From: Saccoglossus kowalevskii
Taxonomy: Eukaryota; Hemichordata; Enteropneusta; Harrimaniidae
Assembly: GCF_000003605.2 (NCBI RefSeq)
Contig: NW_003116447.1
Coordinates: forward strand, 866,266-914,754
Direction of reading: 5' to 3'
DNA length: 48,489 nt
Position 1 is the stretch's first letter; every line of letters starts with the position of its first letter. This document shows positions 25,701-37,700 of the stretch, one piece after another. Under the pieces are notes generated by a model. That model saw nothing but the letters and a program-made list of their open reading frames with translations. It did no database searches and had not been told where the DNA came from. A program made the position numbers and the translations under genes.

Positions 25701-28700
25701 AGTATCTATATACTTGCTTACAATTTGTGTGCATATGTGTACACAGTAACTGGTTGCTGAGAATCGGTCATATTGCACCAGAAGGAAAATAACAACGTTG
25801 TTCGCTGCTTTTGTTTTAAAGATACATGTGTGTGTTCCTGTTAATAACAAAACTTGTGGGAAACATTGTCATAGCGATAGCTACATTTGTTACTAGACAT
25901 TCGCATACTGATTGGCGAAAATGTAAACAAATGATGTCACTGTGCGTGTCTATACTATATAGTATTCACTTCAATTGTGAAAATCTTTACTGTTATTATC
26001 ATCCCACAAGTAGCAGACATTCATTGTTATTGGTCAAAATCTATCACATGATCCTTTGATAAATATTGATATTGGCCTCTCTGTGTAACTATGATGTCAT
26101 TTTGTGTGTTAATGGCCTCTAATATTATAACAGCCAAAGTACTTAGATTGTTGTACATTGTAAATGAATGGAAGCGTTTTGACCCAGGGTTTTGGCTAAC
26201 AGTTTGACCTCACTCGCTTACTGCCATGTTCTTTTTCAGAATAATACAATTTTTATTGTCCTTGGCTTCAACCAATATTAAGTAATTATCATTCCAAAGT
26301 GGCAGTTATTGGCTGTCGCTTCGGTGAATAACTACCATTACTTACGTGACCAATAACTGGAAATATGAACTTTAGTTGTGGAAATTGACGCTGTTATATA
26401 GTTCTTTTTCAATTGTGAGAATCTACACTGTTTGTTATATACCGTAGTTCTCTTTCAATTGTGAGAATCTACACTGTTATATAGTTCTCTTTCAATTGTG
26501 AGAATCTACACTGTTATATAGTTCTCTTACAATTGTGGGAATCTACTTTGTTATATAGTTCTCTTTCAATTGTGAGAATCTACACTGTTATATAGTTCTC
26601 TTTTAATTGTGAGAATCTACACTGTTATATAGTTCTCTTTTAATTGTGAGAATCCACACTGTTATATAGTTCTCTTTCAATTGTGAGAATCTACACTGTT
26701 ATATAGTTCTCTTACAATTGTGGGAATCTACTTTGTTATATAGTTCTCTTTTCAATTGTGAGAATCTACACTGTTATATAGTTCTCTTACAATTGTGGGA
26801 ATCTACTTTGTTATATACATGTAGTTCTCTTTTCAATTGTGAGAATCTACACTGTTATATAGTTCTTTTTTAATTGTGAGAATCTACACTGTTATATAGT
26901 TCTTTTTTAATTGTGAGAATCTACACTGTTATATAGTTATCTTTCAATTGTGAGAATCTACCCTGTTGGTATGCGCTTTTCAGTTAAGATCGAATGACAT
27001 TAGGTTTTAGATTTTAGAATGTTTTAAATAAATGTTGGAATGCTTTTTGGTCTAGACAGAATCCTTTTCAATTGCAGAGTAGTTGTAGTAAGTTGACAGT
27101 TATTAATAGCCCGCTTGGCTCACAACTAGCAGCCAACCCTCCACTATGGTGAGTTTGGAATGCATTCTGACACAAGTAAGATGGATGACATGCATAGACT
27201 GCCATGTACTAGACTATTAGTTGAGATAATTTATTGTGTGCATGCATTTTTGTGTAGTTCAGCTGTTCAGATATGTGGCCAGCATAAACACTTTTACCAT
27301 GTCAACTGAATCACTGTAATCAGTTTATAACACCACTAAAACCACAACAACATTTTATAAGGGATGTAAATGAATAAAATGAAACAAAAGAAGTCAAAAA
27401 AGAAAAAAAACAAACATAATTTATGATTCAGTTTGATTTTTATGCGCATGACGCAACAGTTTAATGAGTTTGTTGTGGTTTTATTGCCTGGGATGTAAGT
27501 TTTGTAAGGTCACTGCCAATGTAAGAGTCAAAGGCAATTCAGTATTATGTGGGTCAGTGTGTATTTTGTAATGGAATGTTGGTCTGCATGTGATAGTTGT
27601 GTTGACAAGGGGAGACGACCCTTGACCTCTATTAATATCAATCATTATCAGCCTTGTTTATAAGGCCACATTGAAATGCATACGTGTTATGCAGTCTTAA
27701 ACAAAACAAAAAAAACTTTTTACAGAACACGTAGTATTATATTTTATCCATACCCAAATTTATTTTATGAAAAAGGTGACTGATGAGATATGTAAAAATA
27801 TGTTTCACTGCTTGTAATGAATATTTATGATTCTCCATTATTACAAACACAAATATATTTTTGTATGGCCCACATGACAAGCTCTGTTTTACAGCGCTCT
27901 GTGGACAGATGGTTCTACACGCATCTGACATGAATGTGCATGTGCAAATATCATTGTACATTCAGTACTTTTTACCAGTGTCAACATGTTATTCAAAGTG
28001 AATAATAAGTGATTGATTTATGCTATTTTTAATACAGCAGCGTGCATTGAATAATAATCAATAATTGTGTTTTAATGTTAAAAAAAAACTAAATTTTATT
28101 CGCTATATTCTGTAACCTAGTAATTTAAAATTTATAAAATATGAAATACATGTTTCAAATTTCTGTTAGTTTTATATTGCTGATTTTAAAGATACCCGTT
28201 GAATTTAAGCTACTAGTTGAAGTAATATATATTTTTTTTTAAATGTTTAAATGAGAAATTCTTACATGTGGCTTATTCAACATGTAGAGGGGAATATATA
28301 TCATAACGGTGGTACCAATACTGTAAGAAATTAATTATTCACTAGGCTTCAATTTTTTTATTTTCGCTGAAATCTGCTAAATTATATCCACAGGAACATG
28401 TAAAATTACAATAGAAATTATTTTTTCAGTGAAAACTTTGTCAATTTGAAAACACATTGAGTACGCTAGAAATGTCAAAAATAGTGAAATTAAATTCTAG
28501 TGAATTTAATGCTATTACAGTATCATATACAAGAAGAAAACATCCTTGTTTCATAGATTTTAAATCAGCCATAGTTTTGAGCTGAAATTGACCCGGGCAG
28601 GTAGATGTTGGAGAGTCATCTTTCTCATTAAAGTGGCTTATACAATTTCACGAAAGTCTAAATGGATTTTTTTTTTTATTTTACGAATAGATTGCTTATT

Positions 28701-31700
28701 GCTATATAAGGTCGTATGTGAAAAAATGGGGGTACGGATCTAATTTTGTTTAGATAAACGTGATATTACTTTATGTGTATTTTGAAGTGAACGCACAGGA
28801 CTCAGTGGGGGGGGGGTGAGTGAAACACGACCTGTTCAATCACAAAAATGTATAACGAATCTTTGCGATTCTTTTTTTACACTCTAGGCAATAAAATAAT
28901 GTGTCTGGAACTGCATTTAAAAAAAATGTGGGATACAAACCTATTTCTATAGATACATTGTACAGCAGTTTGAGTAATTTTCCCTAAGATACCGGGGTAA
29001 CACAAGCAATAGAACATAGTATCAAAAGAGAACACCTGCAGGACCAATTCAAACTCATCGTTGCGCAACGTTTAATATAATGTTTCCCATAATTATGGAA
29101 ATTATACCACCATGAGAATGACCCCCACCAAAATCAAGGGGGATTTTGTGTACATTAGTACATGCGTTTTGCTCTATTTCCCACTATCAATGAAGGGTCG
29201 TAAAAGTGTTGCAATAATACTAAGGGGGTTGACCATTAGTAACTGAAAAGGTGGATAGTAGTAAAAATATGCAAATTATGTTTTCTTTGTGTTAAATTGG
29301 CCTAGATTTTGTTTCAGAATGATATTGCTGAAAGCATTCTCATTTTGACTTTCCACTTTCTCAGACAGACTTGAACAGGAAGTCAGTAGAAAACAACGGA
29401 ATTTTTCGTTAACATAGGGGAATGTTGGTTAGCATTGGGGTAAATGAAGGTGTTAATCTAAAACACCATTGTCTGTCCTTGTTTGTGATTGGTTCTTGCA
29501 AAATTTTGGGGATCGTGACGTAGAATGTGCTAGTAACTTGTGTTTCTTGTTTACTATAGATATATGGTCTGATGACAGTACCTGGTATGGTCAACGTTGT
29601 TGTAGTGAAGCTAGGAATCAAGACTGTGGCCATGCATGTCAAAGAGTGAGTATATACCAGACCTGACAGGCTTTTAGCCAGCCACCTGTCTGCCTGTCAT
29701 TTTAGGAAGGAACTCCATATTTTAAACAGGTGTAAAATTTCATTTGACAGACAAAATCTTTACACAACTGTCCAATTTTTTATTAAAAATTTCCTGTAAC
29801 TTACAAAATAACCATAACAAAAAAAATACAAAATAACCATCAATAAAATAATAGACTTAAAGCTGCAGAATAACAACTACTATTCTTCATTTCGCTAAAG
29901 TTTTAAAATTATTCTTTTCTTTCTTTTACTTACTTTATGTTGTTACTAACATTATTTGTATTGTACAGTCAAACCTGTGTTAACGACCACCTGTGCAGAG
30001 CGACCACCTGCTCATAGCGACCACCTTAGTACAGTCCCTTCGCAATTTACATGTTAAAGACACTGAATATAGCGACCACCTGTCCAACGCGACCAGCAAC
30101 CACCCTATTGTAGACCTATTCACACTTTAACCTTTGTATAACGACCACCAACATTTCCATTGGACTGTCTCAGCAAAAAGACAATACCTACTTGCGAATC
30201 GCTAACAGGAAAGTGGCCATGTGTTACGTTCAGATTACCGAGTACGCAATCTTTAGGGCTAATAGACAGGGGTGACCATCGCAACTTGGTTTGTGAAGTT
30301 GCGAAAAAGTAAAAAAAAAAAAAAAATTGAATAACATCTGAATGTAACGTCTGGAGACTGGAAAGATTTTAACAACAAATTAAAACAGTTTCATTCAAAG
30401 TTTGAAATGAAAAACTAGCTTGTTTCCGATCGGTACTACCCCCGGTATACTATCGATCCCCAGCTGGCCAGCGGCACTTCTGTGGACTGTCTTGCACATG
30501 AAGAGCAAATTCCCCCCCGTCTCGAAAACAAGAAAAATGAACCAGTTTTATTAAATGAGAGATATTTTATTTACCTTGTCGACATTTTCATCGCGGGATT
30601 GCAAAATCCGACCTATTTTGGCCGCCATGTTGTTTGTTGTTGATCGTTATAAATTATGCTAATGAAGCTAGCGCATGGGCAAAACGTATCGTTACTGAGG
30701 GGTCATCTCGGGGTTATTCTCAACGAAAGATGTTTTCTATTTTGATCCTCTTTTTTTATAAACGGTAATATCAATAATTCGCAATCGAGAAAATTCGTTT
30801 GGGCAGTTTTGACACGTCGATGCTTGCAAACAAATAACTGTAAAATTGCATGTACGATCACCGTGTTTCATTTCCGGTTCGTTTTACTTTCTGATTCAAC
30901 ACGGAGAGTTGGAGCAATCGTTATGAGTTTGGTCAATTTTGTTTATTACCAATGCTTCTTCATTTTTAATGCTTGTTTGTTTTTTCAATCACGGCANNNN
31001 NNNNNNNNNNNNNNNNNNNNNNNNNNNNNNNNNNNNNNNNNNNNNNNNNNNNNNNNNNACTGATTACCGCCTGTGATGGAATATGTGTAAGAGACTGGGG
31101 AATAAGACTGCTTGGCAAGAGTGTGAAAGTCCGAGCTGAAACGAAACGTCAATGCGGCCGATCGTTGACAATCGTTCTTATGCATTAAATACACCAATGA
31201 ATCCATGGGCAGAATCACTTGGCTTCAGTGAATTTACATGATATAATTTGTAGTAAAAAAGTAAAGCTATAATTATCCAGATGAAAATGAGTGACTTTTA
31301 TTAAAAAAGACCTATTCATTGTAGGTTTGTTTTTATGTATTGCTTATGATCTCCCTTAAAATTCCGGCCCTAATTAATATTCATGATTAAATGAATAAAT
31401 TAGGCCACCTCCATATAAAGACCACCTGTCTATAAAGGACAGTTTGGCTCAGTCCACTGACTGTCCTTTATAGACAGGTTTGACTGTACTACAAAAAGGA
31501 AGATTCCTGAATAAAAAATAAGAAAACATTACAGAAAAAAAAAGTTTTTAAATTTTCTGGCTATATTCAGATTGTTTGCATGCATCGTCACTGAGGATGC
31601 AAAATGATGAAAGTCACAAATGTTTGTAGCAGCAATCACTATACTGGGGTTCTATAAACATGGAATCACACCAACTTCTGGAATTTATCGTCACAGATGT

Positions 31701-34700
31701 ACTTCTTGATTGAAACTCGTATTTTTGACATTTTGAAATGGGTACATCAATGTTATAACGCTGTAAGAATTTGACTGGTCAGAATTCTTTTTGTTTTATT
31801 GAGAAATAAATTGTTAGGTCATGCATAGTTGCATGTAATTAAAATAAAAATTAAAAATGGTTGTAATCAAGTAACCATCTATATCAGTAAACTCTTTACA
31901 CAGTTTACTTTTACCATTTTTCACTAGACTTTGAGAGAATGAATTCAATAGATGTGTAGGTGTAAGCTTTTGAAAATAGTACCATACATGTATATGGCAA
32001 TTTTGGCATAAAGATGGAGATAAATTGTGTAAATTAGCAAATATCTCTGATTATTTCTGGGCACTCATCAAGAAATTCAATTTGAAAAGCTTTCAAAATT
32101 TTCAAATCGTCTTCTGTTTCTCCTCAGAACAGTGTTTGCATTTTTACGCAGAATTATAGGAATGAATATATAACAAACATAAATGTCTAATTTATGCAAA
32201 ATATTTTTTTTGAACAAAGAATACAAACTTATCCCAACTCCATTTTTAGCTTCGCTGTCGACTTTGTCGAGCGGAGCTTATCATATGAGTGTCCGTCGTT
32301 CGTCGTCGTCGTCCGTGTCAATGTTTTACTTTTTCGACTTCTTCTTGAAAACTACAAGCCTGAATGCTTTGATACTTGATGTATATGTACCTTGGGTAGA
32401 CCTCTCTCAGATTTGTTCATTTCATGATCATATCTTCAATTCTCTAATTTTGGTGAATATTTTTGTCATTTTTGGTAAAAAGTAATATTTTCGAAATCTT
32501 GTTAAAAAACGCAAGTCCAATTGCTTTGATATTACATATATCGGTACTACATGTGGACCTCTCTCAGATTTGTTCATTTCATGATCATATCTTCAATTCT
32601 CTAATTTTGGTGAATATTTTTGTCATTTTTGGTAAAAAGTGATATTTTCGACTTCTTGTTAAAAACCGCAAGTCCAATTGCTTTGATATTACATATATAG
32701 GTACTACATGTGGACCTCTCTTAGATTTGTTCATTTTGTAATGATATCTTTAATTTTCTAATTTTAGTGAATATTTTTGTCATTTTTGGTAAAAAGTGAT
32801 ATTTTTGACTTCTTGTTAAAAACCACAAGTCCAATTGCTTTGATATTAAATATATAGGTGCTACATGTGAACCACTCTCAAATTTGTTCATTTCATGATG
32901 ATATCTTCAATTCTCTAATTTTGGTGAATATTTTTGTCATTTTTGGTAAAAAGTGATATATTCGACTTCTTGTTAAAAACCACAATCATTTATAGTGAAA
33001 AATAATATTTTTGAATTCTTGTTGAAAACAGCAAGTCCCATTGCATTGATACTATGCATATTGTTCATTTTCTAATGATATTTTCTGTTCTTTAATTGAA
33101 ATGTGCAGTGCTAACAGCGGAGCTATCTCAGCCGAGAGGCTGCTTGTTATCTTTGTGAAAAGATATTTTGAGTAACACCAGCTAGTACAAAATCTGTTAT
33201 AAAGTTTTCATAATTTATTTTTCATGATTTTGATCAAAAATGCTGCTTTTAAGGCGAAAACGAAGCCCATAACAGCATATTTGAAAAGCTGTCATAGCCA
33301 CATTTCTAAATATATATAACATGACATCTCTTAAATGTCATCTTCATGTCTATCAGCTCATTTGAAAACATGGTTCAAAAGGTGCATCTCATCTTCCAAT
33401 CTCTAAATTGCATCATTTCTAAGCATTGAAAATTAAATGGTTTGTAACATTTCTATGTTTGTAGTACCTAGAGTGTGAACTGCACAATAAGTATTTATAG
33501 CAACATGACCGAAATTTTAAATATTTTTCCTTTTTATCATTCATACATGAATAAAAGAAGATTTGTTATATATTCTGTGAATATTTTGCGTTTTGTCAAC
33601 CTCTGTATACCTGTCATTTTAGACAGGTATAAAATTGGAATTGACAGGCAAAATTTCTACAAATTACCAGTAAATTACAAAAATAGTTAATAAAAAAATC
33701 ACTTGTAAGTCTGTGGTTACAGACTCAGGACTGGTGTCTTTCATTTTGATATTGTTTTTCGACAGATACTTTCTAATTTTTGGCTTTAAACCCTGTTGAC
33801 TACTATAAATATTAAAGCGGGGGAGTCGTCACTGTGAATGCATCAGATGGCCATAGCGTGTCATTGTTTACAAACAAGCGTCTACCCATGAGCCTTTGCG
33901 TTTTTAGCGTGAATTGTCGCTTGGGACTCGATTCCTGTGCGTGCGCAGGTGACGATCCTCCCGCTTTAATATGACTGAACTGAAGTATATCCTTGCAAAT
34001 TTGCATGGTAGATTATCAACCGCAGAACGCTCTATTCTTGCGAACAAACATCCAATCATTTTCACCATCTGGTAACGACAGTTGTAAGAAACTTTGGGCT
34101 ACCTGTTAAGACTCTCTTGAACAGTGTAACATTATTACCCCTACATGTGTAACATATACAAATTTTTCAGGATTGTCTCAAAGTTTAGTTAGTGCTGTTT
34201 TCTTGACTTTAGCTGTTCTCACCAGCTCCAACTGGCATGCCACAGCAGTTTGAACAGAGCCCATAAAAATACATGATACAGTGGTGCAAGTCTAAGCAAC
34301 ATAGAACGTTTTGTGACGTATCCCAGTTCCGAGAATAATCCAGTGATTATTGCCTCATAAAATCAGACACCCCATTGACCTTACAGCATACTGTAAAATG
34401 TTAGTGTTCACATTTTGTTACACTAGTACAACATTTCAGCAGGTTGTTTTCTGTAACACCTTGAAACTAAAACAGAAACTTCAAATTATCATTTTAATTA
34501 TCTTATATTAATACACCTTCATACCAATAATAGCAAAGATTTATAAAATATGGTTATGCAGATTTTATAACCATGTATGGTATTAAGATCTAATAAGGAT
34601 AGAGCTCTTGCACTTTGTGAGCGTTTAAAAGCAACCTTGTTCCGTACGCTTCAATTCTAACCAATCACATCACAGAATTCAGTGAACACATTAAAAAGTT

Positions 34701-37700
34701 TGATTTCATAAACAGAAATTAGTGAGATTATCACTGTATTCAAAAACCCAAAACTCGCGTATTACTCGCTTTTCGATTTACAGGACATTACCAGATTAAT
34801 TAACATGAATCTGTTCTTTTATAGACTCAATAATTTGTATTAACATTTTCAGAAATGTGGATTTTGTGATCATCTCTCAATTTGCTGGTTCTTCAGCACA
34901 TATCACTCATTAGTATACTCTCATTTTATGAATCCTTGTTACAATTTACAACTTAACGTAAATAATAGCAAACCATTGAACAGTCAACTAGTCAACCATC
35001 AAGCAACACATATTTTCACATACAACAACTTTAAATGCTGGACTCGGTTTGACCTGCCTTGTTGGATGCAGTTAAAAATCTAGACTCTGTGGACTGATGT
35101 AAATAAACAGGAAATCAAAATAAACACTTTGGAAATAATCATCATAATAAAGCCAATTTTGACAGACATCTTGCTAGCATTTTTGGTTTCTGTTCCACAT
35201 ATGTTCCTTCATGTTTTTTATGCAAATAAATGTCTCCATTTTTCACATATATGGAGTCAATTTGTGGCCAGACATTCCACTAATTATCTCTGTAGCTCGT
35301 CATGCAGTGACTCGTGTCTGTCACGTTCTCAAATGAATAGATAGATGATTTTACTCATGATTGAATGTAGTGAAAAACCAATCAAATAATTGTAAAGGCA
35401 GTTTATTGGCATTTATGTCCATAGTGTGTGCTTTATTCAGTGTTCAATATTGAGTGCAGAACAGTGATTGCTTCTGGGGGAAACTTTTATACCTTGCATT
35501 ATGCACCTGGGTGATGCAGTAGTTCTCATACTCCTAGGGGAAGCTATATACCCTGCATTATGCAGTAGTTTTCATGCTCATAGGGGAACCTAGACCACCT
35601 AAGTGATATAGTAGTTTTCATGCTCCTTGGGTAACCTATACTATCTAGGTGATGCAGCAGTTCCCGTGCACCTAGGGGAACCTAGACCACCTAAGTGATG
35701 CAGTAGTTCTCAAACTTCTAGGGGAACCTATACCACCGAGGTGATTCAGTAGTTCTCGTATTCCTAGGGGAACCTATACCACCTAAGTGATGCAGTAGTT
35801 CCCATGCACCTAGGGGAACCTAGACCACCTGGGCGATGCAGTAGTTCCCATACACCTAGGGGAGCCTATACAACCTGTGTGATGTAGTAGTTCCCATACT
35901 CCTAGGAAAACCTATACCACCTGGGTGATGCAGTAGTTCCCATGCACCTAGGGGAACCTAGACCACCTGGGCGATGCAGTAGTTCCCATACACCTAGGGG
36001 AGCCTATACAACCTGTGTGATGTAGTAGTTCTCATAGTCCTTGGGGAACCTAGACCACCTAAGTTATGTAGTAGCTCACATGCTTCTAGGGGAGCCTATA
36101 CAACCTGTGTGATGCAGTAGTTCTCATACTCCTAGGGGAACCTACATGTAGACCACCTATGTGATGTAGTAGTTCCCATACACCTAGGGGAGCCTATACA
36201 ACCTGTGTAATGCAGTAGTTCTCATACTCCTAGGGGAACCTAGACCACCTAAGTTATGTAGTAGTTCTCATGCACCTAGGGGAACCTATACCACCTGGGT
36301 GATGTAGTAGTTTTCATGTACCTAGGGGAGCCTATACAATCTGTGTGATGCAGTAGTTCTCATACTCCTAGGGGAACCTAGACCACCTAAGTTATGTAGT
36401 TCTCATGCACCTAGGGGAATCTATACCACCTGGGTGATATAGTAGTTTTCATGCACCTAGGGGAGCCTATACAATCTGTGTGATGCAGTAGTTCTCATAC
36501 TCCTAGGGGAACCTAGACCACCTGGGAGATGCAGTAGTGTTTTGAATTCCTTGATGCACTATATAAACATAAACAACTGTCAAGAAACTGATTATTCGTC
36601 AAAATGTTTCTTGTTTTAACCATGCTACACTATTTACAGACATTTTCAACCAGGAATACACTTTTTTAAAAGTTTAAACAGTATACTGCATGTTTACCAA
36701 TTTAAACCCAAGTATACTGCATTATTTACAATTTAAATCCAAATATACTACATTATTTACCGGTTTAAACCTGAATGTACTACATTATTTACCAGTTTAA
36801 ACTAGGCTGGACTCCATTATTACCTGTTTCATTTAGTATGCACTCTATTATTTACCAGTTTCAATCCGTATACACTTTATTATTTACCAGTTCCAACATG
36901 GGTATACTTCAATATGTTAAATATGCAATCTTTCTAGACTCGTGTTAATTAATGTATCTTGTCTAAAACTCAAGAGATTTTACAGTGTAATAAAAATTTT
37001 AAAAATTTACTATATTTATTTCATTTGTTTACAATTAGGCTTTATCAACAGCAGATATTATGGATTCTTGTTCAGTTGGTATTGAGGTTAGTAATGGCAT
37101 TTAATTGTATATTTCATATAGAAAGCCCATGGGGTAGCATGAAATTCCATATGCCCATCTCATACATAATAAATTAGGTAATTTAGTTTCATGTAATTTT
37201 TGTTTTCGTATTGAATCGAGTTTAGTATAATGTACAAAACTGAAATTACTAAATTAGTCTTACTGGCTATCCCCTTTGGTTATGAATAGAGTAGGTATCC
37301 TATTTACCATTAGTGCTATTAGTGATAGCATGCGGTTTGTATCTCGCTACTAGTGCGCCCTCTACAGTTGGAGTTTTGTAATTTGCTCATTGTGGACTTT
37401 CATTTTGATTACAGGGAGCCATCTTTGATTGTCTTGCCAGATATGAAAGTAAGTAACACTCAGCTTTTCCAAAATAGAGGGCAAGATTAAATTGCCTGAC
37501 ATGTTTTCACAGTAGATGCTTGGGATGGTTCAACAGACCATTTTCTGTTCATTGCATTTTTCCATGTTATGCATGAAATCCAACGTTGAAATGGGACAAA
37601 CAAAGGTCATACTGTAAAATGACTAATTTTCACTGGGTTCAAATTTCGCTAATTTACCATTTCAGGCATATTTAGTGGGTTTTATATTCAGTTTTATTAT

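Larger units (their letters stand above)
20570..29559 (+). other. RECK intron 4
   Basis: The longest intron, 9.0 kb. It contains a 16-bp tandem repeat, an (AAT)n run, a (TACCC)n run, the 37-bp minisatellite and MITE copies at 23832, 24269, 24788 and 28319. No exon or RNA gene was recognised. Confidence 0.75.
29646..37038 (+). other. RECK intron 5
   Basis: 7.4 kb holding a pogo-like element, the smaller assembly gap, a 157-bp-period dispersed element, a 164-bp MITE and two minisatellites (46 bp and 31 bp). Shared text near 29690-29760 and 33600-33660 (CTGTCATTTTAG, TGACAG-CAAAAT) marks an old dispersed repeat. No exon was found. Confidence 0.72.
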
